A stretch of DNA of 45,339 nucleotides from NCBI GenBank assembly GCA_022925895.1, contig JAKSYS010000515.1, positions 1 through 45,339 of the forward strand, written 5' to 3'. The stretch comes from Fragilaria crotonensis (lineage: Eukaryota; Bacillariophyta; Fragilariophyceae; Fragilariales; Fragilariaceae). Under the pieces are notes generated by a model that had not been told where the DNA came from, ran no database searches, and was given only the letters and a program-made list of their open reading frames with translations. Made by a program: the position numbers and the translations under genes. Below, in pieces: positions 33,029 to 42,747 of the stretch; position 1 is the first letter of the stretch, and each line of letters begins with the position of its first letter.

Positions 33029-35411
33029 ATGAGTTTGCTAAGCCGTTCATTTCGACGACGCTCCTTTGTTTCTTTGCTCTTTACAGTTGCTCCTGTGTCT
33101 GCCTTTTCTGCATTGCCATTTGCGACCTTTGTTCCACGTTCAAATCGAAAGATGACTACAACAGAATCGACACAACAATCAAGTAGTTCTGATGCCAATG
33201 CCGTTGTCAATGTCATTGCGACGGATCAGTTCACCTATCTTGAAGACGTCGAATCAGAAGCATCTCTCAACTTTGCTAAGAGTGCCAATGAGAAATGCTT
33301 GGCAGAGTTGGGTGATCCGACGTCATCATCGACGTATGATCGCGTCCTTGCTGTGCTCGAGAGTGATGATCGCATTCCATATGCTGGAAAAATGGGTTAC
33401 AATACCGACGGGGAAGCAATCGTCTTCAATTTTTGGAAAGACAGCAAGAATCCCAAAGGACTTTGGCGTAAAACAACTCTGGATTCCTACAAAACAGACC
33501 AACCTCAATGGACGACAGTCTTGAACGTTGACGACCTGGCCGAACAGGATCAAGTGTCCTGGGTTTGGAAGGGGTCTCGCGTCTTGCCTCGTCGACGCGA
33601 TCCAGAATCAGACGATGGCAAAGTTGTGACACGCGCCTTGCTCAGTCTCTCGCGCGGGGGGTCCGATGCCGTTCATACCAAGGAATTTGATTTGCGACTC
33701 GGGGACTTTGTTACCGACCGACCATTCAACTTGCCCGAAGCCAAGACCAGTGCGTCGTACAAAAGTAGAGATGTATTGTTGGTTGGGACCGATATGGGGG
33801 AAGGATCACTCACGGATTCGGGATATCCTCGTCAAGTACGTGAATGGGTCCGTGGAACAGATATTCAGGATGCTCCTGTTATTTTTGAAGGCGAATCGAC
33901 GGATGTGTCCGTTGGCTGTTACGTTGATGACAATCGTCATTACGGCGGTCCAATTTATGAGATCCGCTATCGCTCCATGACATTCTATACCTCCAAGTAT
34001 TGGGTTCGACCTCTTCAATATGAGCATTTGCTCGCTCCCGAGGCACGAGAAGGAGTGGACGAACCAGGGGACTTTGTGGAGGTGGATGTGCAAGATGACG
34101 CCAAAGTTGATTTCCTAGGCAACATGCTACTCATTACACTTCGTTCGGATTGGCAAGTTGCCGGCCAGAACTTTAAGCAGGGATCTGTCATTTACTGCAA
34201 CGCCAAGAAGTTCCTCGAACAAGGCAAGGATGAGTGTGACTACACTATCTTGTTTGAACCCACAGAGAGAACCGCTCTGGAATACTACACTGCTACCAAG
34301 AACTATGTCATTCTCGTGACCATGGACAATGTCAAATCCAAACTTGATTTCTACAAAATCGAAGACGACGCCACTTCTCTCAAGTATGTCGGTGGCGACA
34401 ATGAACCTCAAGCTAGAGCTGTAAGCGCATCGGCAGTCGATTCCCAAGACAGCGATGAGTTTTGGTTCACTACTTCTGGATATACTGAACCATCCACGCT
34501 GAACCTTGCCGACGCGTCCAAGGTGGAGAGTGGAGAGGACTATGTCTTGGAAGTTGTCAAGTCCTTGCCGGCCCAATATGATGCGTCAGACTTGGAAGTA
34601 GTGCAGAATTTTGCTACCAGCAAGGATGGGACCAAAGTTCCATACTTTATCGTCAAAAAGAAGGGAATCGAGCTCAATGGTAAGACTCCTACCCTTCTCT
34701 ACGGATATGGAGGATTCGAGGTTTCGCTCGGCCCGAACTACATCGCATCTGTTGGTATTTCATGGTTGGAACGCGGTGGAGCCTACGTGGAAGCCTGCAT
34801 TCGTGGCGGCGGCGAATTCGGACCCAGTTGGCATCAGGCAGCCCTGAAGGAGAATCGCAACAAGGCCTATGAAGACTTTATCGCCGTCGGAGAAGATTTG
34901 TGTGCCAGTGGACTGTGCAAGCCAGGCACGCTTGCTGCCCGTGGTGGTTCCAACGGCGGATTGCTCATGGGAAATATGTACCTTCAGGGAAAGACCTGTT
35001 TGGTGCGATCCACTGTGCTGTCCTCTCTTGGATATGAAGCGATTTCATACTCTGCTTGCCGGCGCGAGTTGGATGGCGGAGTATGGAAATCCAGATACGG
35101 ACGACTGGGACAACTTCCTTCACAAGTATTCTCCGTACCACAACATTGATGAATCAGTGGATAAGTACCCTCCAATGTTGGTAACCACGTCGACACGTGA
35201 CGATCGCGTTCATCCAGCCCATGCCCGGAAAATGGTGGCGAAACTGTGGGAGCTAGGAAAGGATAAGCACTGGCCCGTCTACTATTACGAGAACATTGAA
35301 GGAGGACATGGAGGTGCTGCCGATGCCAAACAATCGGCCTTTATGACGACACTGGCCTACGATTTTATGATGAAAACCCTTTCTGAAAATGCTGCAAATG
35401 ATAGCAACTGA
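33029..35411 (+). CDS. Prolyl oligopeptidase family serine peptidase (S9A), probably plastid-targeted
   Basis: This enzyme cleaves short proline-containing peptides; an N-terminal beta-propeller gates a C-terminal alpha/beta-hydrolase domain. The start at 33029 (MSLLSRSFRRRSFVSLL) gives a hydrophobic signal ending PVSAFSALPF. The VSAF motif fits the diatom bipartite plastid presequence. The catalytic domain shows LYGYGGFEVSLGPNY, GGAYVEACIRGGGEFGPSWH, the nucleophile in GGSNGGLLMGNMYLQG (Ser near 34953), the Asp in TSTRDDRVHPAHA and the His in ENIEGGHGGAA. The length of about 794 residues is usual for the family plus a presequence. The frame is open for 2 kb, then breaks twice at 34993 and 35022. 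Adding one G and one C there restores KDLFGAIHCAV-PLLDMKRFHTLL, the expected family sequence. A truncated copy of its 5' end lies at 26318-27185. Confidence 0.9.
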
Positions 35412-35894
35412 ATCAATCATTGACATAATGGTTACGTCGCTCCGATTCGCAAATTGCCATCCTGAGGACTGCAGGAATGATTTCATCTCTCTACGGTAGT
35501 AATTTAAAGGAGTACTGGCTTCTACTGACTACTGACACGGTATACGGTATTTATGTTAGGCGGGCTCCCGTCCTCCGATAACGCTGCGTCGCGAATGCCC
35601 GCTCGTCATTGAATATAGGGCGTCCTAAGATATAATTGTGCTAGACCCTACGCGAGAATAATAATGTGGCGCCATTGCAGGAGAAAACGCCATTATTTGC
35701 AGTCGGAACCTAGATCGAGTGTCGGATCGTTCGCGCTTACGAATGGATTGTCCTCCGACTTAAATACTGTACTCTACTGGTACATTCATTTTGAATGCAT
35801 GTACTGGAGTATTCCAGCGTCCGGTGTCGGAATTGGATAGCTGGAGAGAAGCTTGTCATTCCGGTCTCATAATCTTAATGCACTAATTGTGCAT
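35412..35894. other. Gap downstream of the peptidase gene
   Basis: No gene is seen. The first part must hold the 3' untranslated region. Confidence 0.35.
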
Positions 35895-36172
35895 CAAAAG
35901 TGTCTCTTGCCAATCCTTTGCATTCAACAATGGCCGAGAAAATGGATCGCAGTAGTGACGCCTTGAAGTCTCATGTTAGTGACACTGAGACGATGTCGAT
36001 TCGTCAGACGCGTCGTGGATGGCTTCAGGAGTGTCTTGGATGTGAGGCGCGTACCCAGTTTAAGGTATTCGTGGGAGGGAATCAAATCGCCGATGCATTG
36101 GAAGACACCGCCGCCAATTTCAAACAACTCGAAACGCAAACACGACCCGTCGCCTGTGTCCTGTGCCTTTAA
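35895..36172 (+). pseudogene. Truncated copy of the scramblase first exon
   Basis: MAEKMDRSSDALKSHVSDTE followed by TMSIRQTRRG and CEARTQFKVFVGGNQIADAL closely matches the first exon of the gene at 40441 (MGEKMDRGNDILKAHVCDTE). The similarity includes bases before the ATG (gcattcaacaatggccgag against gcacccaacaatgggcgag). A 21-bp insertion adds WLQECLG. The match fades after NQIADALED, and none of the scramblase domain beyond the intron is present. It lies 4.5 kb upstream in the same orientation. Confidence 0.85.
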
Positions 36173-36182
36173 CCTTCATGTC

Positions 36183-36303
36183 CATTCATTCATTCCTTTA
36201 GATTCAGCAATTACAACAATCTGTATGACACGTGATTTCACCACAGTCATTCATTCATTCCTTTATGGTGAGAAGGAACAACAACCTGAAGCACACGTGA
36301 TTT
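36183..36303. repeat. Two ~66-bp direct repeats
   Basis: cattcattcattccttta occurs at 36183 and 36249, each followed about 45 bases later by acacgtgatttc. They lie between the scramblase fragment and the end of the LRR gene. Confidence 0.5.
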
Positions 36304-37192
36304 CTCCAAATTCGATGTAGATATCGGGGACGAGAGAAGGTAGTGAGCAGAGGGATGATGGAATTGTCCCGCTCAATGCATTGTAGGAGAAAGCCAACAT
36401 CGTCAACTTTGTCAAGAGGCCGATCTCACTCGGAATTGAGGAAGTCAACGAATTGTCGATGACCATCAACTGCGTCAACTGCGTCAAGAGTCCAATCTCA
36501 CTGGGAATTGAAGAAGTCAACCAGTTGGAGGCGAAAGACAAATACGTCAACTGCGTCAAGAGTCCAATCTCACTGGGAATTGGAAGTCAATGAACTGCTG
36601 TAGAAATTCAACGACTGCAACTGCGTCAAGAGTCCAATTTCACTGGGGATTGTGGAACCAGTCGTTCTGTCCCCATTGTACGAGCTAAACTTGAATGTCG
36701 ATCGACACCTTGTAACATTTGGAAGGGAAAGAAAGTTGCAGGCAATTCCTACCGGCGTCAAGACGGAGGTCGGTTTCGAGGTGAAGGGCGCCCTTGCAGT
36801 CGGTGCCCGTGTGGGGGGCGCGGTGCTGATTGGTTTCGGCGTGGGGGCACCGCAGTCGGGTCGCGGGTTATGGGCGCGCCTGTAATGGAGGCGCCGTGGT
36901 TGGGTCGGGGGTGGAAGACGCGTCTTCAGATGGAACCGGATTGGGGGCGCGCCAGTAATTGGGACGGTGGTGGGGACGTCAATGAAGAATTGCTCGTAGC
37001 CGCAGATGGTTGTTGTCGAACGACGAGTACAACCACTGCAACAGCAAGACCGCACGCAAACAAGGCAAGACCAATAACAATCCAACGACGTTGATACCAT
37101 TTCACTGGTGTGAGGTGTTGGGCCTCGGCATCAAGCGACGAGTCCCTGACAACGTCATCAACGTCGTCGGTACTGCTGCCACGATTCTCCAT
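36263..37192 (-). CDS. Single-pass membrane LRR protein, frames broken
   Basis: The ATG at 37192 opens an acidic cytoplasmic-type segment, a basic YQRRW, and one membrane helix (IVIGLALFACGLAVAVVVLV). After a frame change near 36980 comes a Pro/Thr/Ala-rich linker (PTPKPISTAPPTRAPTARAP). The exposed part holds leucine-rich repeats of the IPSEIGLLTQL type: one at about 36600-36650, then, after a second frame change near 36575, three more ending LSGTIPSSLCSLPSL and a Cys-rich tail (CASGCCSFSP). The order cytoplasmic tail, helix, linker, LRR suggests a type II surface protein, a common diatom architecture. The second break removes two bases relative to the neighbouring repeat, so it is not a simple run contraction. 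Confidence 0.7.
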
Positions 37193-37959
37193 CCGAAGTC
37201 ACAGGAATTATACACCGGCCGGTGCTGGAGGAGTTTAAAAGTATTGGAGTACTGGAACAGAACAGTGTGTACGTGAGTTGAAACGTTGAAGAAGAAGCGA
37301 TTGCGATTGGTCTCCAAGACCTCGAATCAGATCAACTCCGACTTTACTTGCTGAGCCAATAATTAAATACGACAATCAGGTCGAGGAAAGCGACTCTCAG
37401 AAATGTGCGCTGTAGGACTCACAACCTCGCACTTCTAATTGCCTTGAAGCACAATGCACAATTGATCCACGCAACCAATGTATAACGAGTGTGCGTGTGT
37501 GCGTACGTTACAGTGCGAGAAATGAACGCAAGAGCATATATTTTCATAATAATGATACGGAACATAATTAAATGTTTAAGTACGACCGAGGTATCACTTA
37601 CCAATCTACGCTCTAAGATCAACAACAACAAGAGCAAAAGCAAAGCAACAACAGAAAAAAATATAAGTCTCGTATTCGCGTGCACTTGGGAATTCGGATC
37701 GACGACGTCAGCGTTGCTGTCGTCAGTACCGTATAGTATGATACGGTATAGACTATGACCAGTAGTAAACAGTCCGAGCGATCCGTATTTCCACCACATT
37801 CAACAGTGCACCTCTCAACATATACCCACCTGCATTATAAGCCCACGACCTTGGTCGCGCAGGAAGTACCGCATCACCGAGTGATTGGAAACCTTGGGCA
37901 TCAATCAGTCGCTCACAAATTGTAAAGGATCGATCCAAGAAGCTCTCGACGTCGGTCCG
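37193..37959. other. Gap upstream of the LRR gene
   Basis: No coding frame is supported. The stretch contains the promoter side of the LRR gene, a gtgtgcgtgtgtgcgtacg run near 37489-37507, and an acaacaacaagagcaaaagc low-complexity stretch near 37620. Confidence 0.35.
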
Positions 37960-38720
37960 CGTGTAACTCTTAAGTAAACAAGGCCGCCAAGTTGGTCTTG
38001 GTATCTTCCTTGATCACATCAAAAACGCCTGCCGCTACCGCCTCGCGTACTGCATGATAGTTGATAGCGTTGTGTTTCTTCGTCAATACCGACTCAGGGA
38101 TGCTGGCATTCATAACCACACCTTGATTATTGGTGTGGGCTGGACCCTCTAATGGCACCCCAAACATTCGCAACTTAAACCTCATAGATATGATGATATC
38201 AAGCGCCGTTCGCAAAGCCACATATTCACTTCCATAGGTTGACGTTTCAACCGTGTTCTGTCATCGGCTGAGCCAAACAAGCAGTAGGTGAGTTTTGCAG
38301 GAAAAGAAGAATCCCAGTGTGTGAACGCCGGGCGATCACAACATCTCCGGCATGATTCGCATCAACAAAGGTGTAGATGTTAACCGGGTGACCAAGACAA
38401 GGCTCCGGCATCTTTGGTGGCAATTCTTCCTCCAAGTCACTGTAAAAGGATGACCAATCGGCTTTCGCTCGCGTTGGTGTGTTAGGTAAAGGGTAAGTCG
38501 GATCAAAAATTATACTCGACATTTCATGTCGGCTGATGTACGAGAAAACATGATAGACGGTTTCCAGATGCCCGACTCTTGGCAATGTAAGATGCTGAGA
38601 CAAAAGGCCGTTTCCGTATAAATATCAATGCGCCCAAGTTCAATTACAATCTCCTTGAGCATGCCATACCAGCTGCCTCCTCCTCCAGTGCAACACTTAT
38701 ATGTGATTGTCTTTGACAGA
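37960..38720 (-). mobile_element. Ty1/copia polyprotein remnant (RT end and RNase H)
   Basis: Read on the minus strand: IVIELGRIDIYTETA, LTLPRVGHLETVYHVFSYI, SSIIFDPTYP, VNIYTFVDANHAGDVVIARR, SHTGILLFLQNSP, NTVETSTYGSEYVALRTALD, RFKLRMFGVPLEGP, NNQGVV and the C-terminal TKTNLAALFT. This is the canonical end of a copia polyprotein, from the last part of the reverse transcriptase through RNase H. The frame changes near 38600 and 38235. No LTR, integrase or upstream coding part is present, so it is a 3' fragment. Confidence 0.85.
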
Positions 38721-39257
38721 GCACTGGTAGTTCTCCAGATCCTATGATAACAGGTGTTTAGATCCCCTGACTTTGATGACAAATACTTTTGGGGATATGA
38801 AGCAGTGGTGATTTGGAAGTTTGGTGAGGACCTCCTCATTCTCAATGGCCCTGGTGAGTGCACTTGGGGCAATCATGGCTCATCCAAACCCAAATCAACT
38901 GTGGCAATGGGTCCCGCCATTTCCTTCTTGCATGGGATGGTGTTTAAGGCTGTGCAGTTGCCAAGGTCTCCATGAGCAAGTTCCAGAACAAAGCTGTCCT
39001 TGCTTGCTTACTAGCTAGTGTTGCAAGCAAATCCGTGGATGACAAGCTGGTGCATCGCTCCCATATTCCAAGGAATCAGGATCATGTTGTCATGAGAGGA
39101 GCTTCCAGTGATTAACTAAGTGATGCTGCTGAAGTTATTTGGGTGCTGCCCGGAGTACTTTGTAAGGACCGTGCTACTTCTTGGTATCGCCGTGCTGGAG
39201 TCAGCCACCGTCTCAGTGTAGTGCGTCAGACCTTGTAATTAAAAGTGGTCAATCCTT
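38721..39257. other. Gap without a supported gene
   Basis: A 73-residue frame at 38754-38975 has no known match. The first ~150 bases may be more decayed copia sequence. Confidence 0.3.
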
Positions 39258-40214
39258 CATGTACGGTACGTTCATTTTGTGTTTACAATAGAGGGCAATT
39301 ACCTGCGTCGAACATCGTCGTTCCTTGGATCGCTGCCCCATTACACCGTCTTGTGGTCACTCGTCGCACAGAACTTCAAGTACTGGCATGTGCTATGCAT
39401 AGCATTCGACTCGTTATCACGGGAGGTGCTACCGGTACAGAAACTACAATACCGGTAGATGTACGTCATAAGTCTGTCGATATCGTACTAGGTAACATAG
39501 GTACCCATCACGTAGACAATTCAACACGACTCGATGATTTCGTGGACATATTATGACATACAAGTCCATGCGTGCATAAAAGGTCGAGATGCCGTAAGAT
39601 GTATTTGTTGTTACCCATATATTCGATGAAGATCAATAACATTGCTACGAATGGAAATTCTAACTCGTCTGTGTGTGTATTTGCCCTGTGTAGGTGGTAC
39701 ACTCGAACACCGTAAACCCCAAATCCAAAATTACATGTGCCTACCAGTAGTAGTGCACTGTTTTGTCCATTGCAGTACCAATCGTCACCATGTTTGTCGA
39801 GTTTAGTTAGAGCGCTTCGCAATCGATTGAATTTGAAGGTTTACATGCGACTCAGGCGGATGGATTGAATCATCAACAGCGGATGCTGGATCCGGTGCCT
39901 CACATTACAACCTGATCTCTTCTTTTCCTCTCATTTCGAGGCAATCACCATCTGCGGCTGAGGCGATCTGCGTGTTTTTGCCTGCACTTCTTTTCGTAAC
40001 AAAGATCGTTCTCGGTATGCACAATCGGAGTTGAGCATTGGCGGGTTCTCAGATTTTGTCGTGCACATATACTCCGCGCATACTACAGTACAAAGTAAAA
40101 TCCCAACAACGCACGTAAACCCGTGCCAGTCGAGGGAGCGGTTATTTCCTAATCCCGCGAAACACTCCGATTTCGAGATAATTATGTGATTATTTGTCGA
40201 TTGTTATGGAGGTA
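39258..40214. repeat. ~1-kb duplicated upstream segment, copy 1
   Basis: It is homologous to 41612-42636 in the same orientation. Well conserved pieces include gggcaattacctgc, ggcggatggattgaatcatc, gttgagcattggcgggttct, agattttgtcgtg, cccgtgccagtcgag and gattatttgtcgat. It ends 227 bases before the scramblase start codon. No protein frame is conserved between the copies. Confidence 0.85.
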
Positions 40215-40440
40215 AATCCGAGTCGCAATTCTCCTTTCCTCTTCATACGAGTCTGACAACCTCCAGTGAAACATTGAAACAGCAACACTATTGTTAGGAG
40301 ATTTCTTGGCGTCAGCCACATCATTTCCCGGACTTTTTTCGATGACGAGAAATAGTTATTCAATGTCAGTCTCTAAAAATCTTTCAGAACGAATGGAGCA
40401 CCATTACACATGTGACTTGCCAACCTTTTTGCACCCAACA

Positions 40441-41344
40441 ATGGGCGAGAAAATGGATCGCGGTAACGATATCTTGAAGGCTCATGTTTGTGACACTGAG
40501 ACGATGTTGATTCGTCAGACGCGTCGTGGATGTGAGGCGCGTACCCAGTTTGAGGTATTCGTGGGAGGGAATCAGATCGCCGATGGATTGGAAGACGCCG
40601 ACTGCTGCTGCCGATTGTGTTGCCCTCAGATTCGTCCATTTACAATGGTTGTAAAGGTACGTCGAAAACACGGAGTGGGCATGGGAAGAATCATCGTTCT
40701 AGAATCGCTATTGCATAATGATGGGACCGAAGGCGAAGGGTTCCAAAGCACTGTGGTCAACCTGGTAGGACCGTATTGGAACGTGGTACAACCATTGAGT
40801 ACCGCAAAACATCTCATCACTAAACAATACTCCTCCGCAACAGGAAGCCAACATAGGGGCCGAGATGATCACCATCGACCGTCCATTTCGCTCCTCTTTT
40901 GGCACGTTCAAGTGCTGCTGCTACCAGGAGGCTACTGTTACATCTGGTGGACAGCAACTTGGAAGCATGAAGGAAGATTGTTTCGCTTTCGTGCCTTCCT
41001 TCCAGATCAAGGCGCCGGATGGCAATCCTATCTACAAGGTCCACCCTCCAACATGCTGCAGCGGTTTATGTATCGACTGGTACACCGAAGGAAATCCATG
41101 CTGCGGAGAGGGTTGTCTTAAGGTTCCATTCCATGTCTTCCCTGCCAGCCAGGTCGATACAGACGACGATGCTCCGTACATCGGAAAGATTCTCAGGGCT
41201 CCCAAGTCACTTGAAGAGGAAATTTTTACAAACGCCGGGGCTTTCGATCTCACCTTCCCAAAAGATGCCACACCCCAGGAGAAGGGTTTGTTGATGGGAA
41301 GCGTCATCTTTATCAATGTCAACTTCTTCGAGATTCGTGGATGA
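40441..41344 (+). CDS. Phospholipid scramblase family protein (two exons)
   Basis: Joining 40441-40656 to 40844-41344 gives about 238 residues with no frame break. The ATG at 40441 is supported by the truncated copy at 35895, which starts at the same place. Exon 1 ends with a Cys cluster (CCCRLCC) and IRPFTMVVK. Exon 2 continues EANIGAEMITIDRPFRSSFG, KCCCYQEATV, FVPSFQIKAPDGNPIYKV, PYIGKILRAPKSLEEEIFTN, FDLTFPKDATPQEKGLLMGS and VIFINVNFFEIRG. These are the blocks of the scramblase domain: paired hydrophobic strands, the IG-x-I and FT segments, and the terminal membrane helix. Such proteins move lipids between bilayer leaflets or act in membrane signalling; the Cys clusters may be acylated. 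Its 5' neighbour segment is shared with the next gene. Confidence 0.8.
40657..40843 (+). other. Scramblase intron (187 bp)
   Basis: Donor AAG|GTACGT and acceptor CCGCAACAG|GAAGCC. Removing 187 bases joins IRPFTMVVK to EANIGAEMITIDRPF in one frame, bringing two scramblase blocks to their usual spacing. Reading through it gives about 60 residues foreign to the family. Confidence 0.8.
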
Positions 41345-41611
41345 AAATGTGATCAATTTTGTGCCAGTTTTGGGATCGTTCATGCTGTGGTGGCAGGCTT
41401 TAAAGATTGCTATCATTCGGAACCTTGACGCCCAAGTAGTGTGTCGTCTAAATCCGACAAAAAGCATCGCGCTTTAGCACGCCAATCTACCACTTGTGGC
41501 TGACAATCTGTGGCTATGAATACCACGCCAAAACGGTGGGCGTATGATTCTCACACTCCAATAGCGAGCGACGGAGATGCGTGTGCAACTCAGGAACAGC
41601 GGTCGTTCCAT
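41345..41611. other. Scramblase 3' flank
   Basis: No coding frame is supported. This is presumably the 3' untranslated region before the second duplicated segment. Confidence 0.35.
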
Positions 41612-42636
41612 CTTGTACGGTTACGTTCATTTTTGTGCGTGTGTATAATACGGGGCAATTACCTGCATCGAACATTGTTGTTCCTTGGCTCGCTGCCCTC
41701 TTCCCCCGCCTTGTGTAGTCACTCGTCGCACAGCACTTCAAAGTACAATCGTCAATTGTGCCTGTCCTGTAGCACTCGACTCGTCATGATGCGACTGGCG
41801 ACACTGGCGACTGGCGACCCGTGATGATCGCGATGTGCTACCGGTACTGTTACTATACGCTACCGGTAGGGAGGAAGTATCGGAGAAATCTGTCGATATC
41901 GTACAAGTACCGTATGGCATGCGATACAAGTACACAATTCAACACGACTACATGATTGGATAACTCACATGGTTTGATTAAACCTCGACATGTCATAACA
42001 TGCATTTGACGTTATACATTTTCGAGGAAGATCATTGACATTGCTACCAATGGAAATTCTAACTCGTCTGTGTGTGTATTTGATCTGTGTATGTGGTACT
42101 GTACTTGTACTCGAACACGGGAAACCCCAAATCCAAAATTACATGTGCCTACCAGTAGTATTGCACTGTTTGTCCAATGAAGTACCAATCGTCACCATGT
42201 GTGTCGAGTTTTATTTGAGCGCTTCGCATTCGATTGAGTTTAAAGGTTTTACAGGCGACTGAGGCGGATGGATTGAATCATCAACAAGTGGGTGCTGGAT
42301 CTGGTGCTCACATTGCAAACTAATCTCTTCTTTTCCTCTCGTTCGAGGCAATCACTATCTGCGGCTGAGGCGGGGTCTGTGTCTGCGTGTTTTTGCCTGC
42401 AGTTCTTTCGTTGCAAAGATTGTTCTCGGCATGCACAGTCGGAGTTGAGCATTGGCGGGTTCTCAGATTTTGTCGTGTTTGTGCATGTCATACTCCGCTC
42501 ATACTACAGTACACAGTAAATTCGGAACCACGCACGTAAGCCCGTGCCAGTCGAGACAGCGGTTTTTTCCTAATCCCGTGTAACACTCCGATTTCGAGAT
42601 TATTTTGTGATTATTTGTCGATGGTTGTGGAGGTAA
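41612..42636. repeat. ~1-kb duplicated upstream segment, copy 2
   Basis: This is the partner of 39258-40214. It ends 112 bases before the start codon of the M6-type protease. It differs by many substitutions and small indels, so the duplication is not recent. Confidence 0.85.
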
Positions 42637-42747
42637 TTCAGTACTTGTACTCCGAGTGAAATACTGGTGCGTGGTACTCATTCGAGTGACATTGATCATT
42701 TTCTCTGTAATACAAGGCGATATTACGAACTCAAACCTGATTCATCA

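Noticed and set aside
34990-35030. An intron or programmed frameshift as the cause of the peptidase frame change.
   Set aside because: There is no GT-AG pair of suitable size, and two one-base additions restore the exact family sequence.
40657-40843. Homopolymer error as the cause of the scramblase frame change.
   Set aside because: A consensus GT-AG intron of 187 bp explains both the frame change and the 60 foreign residues.
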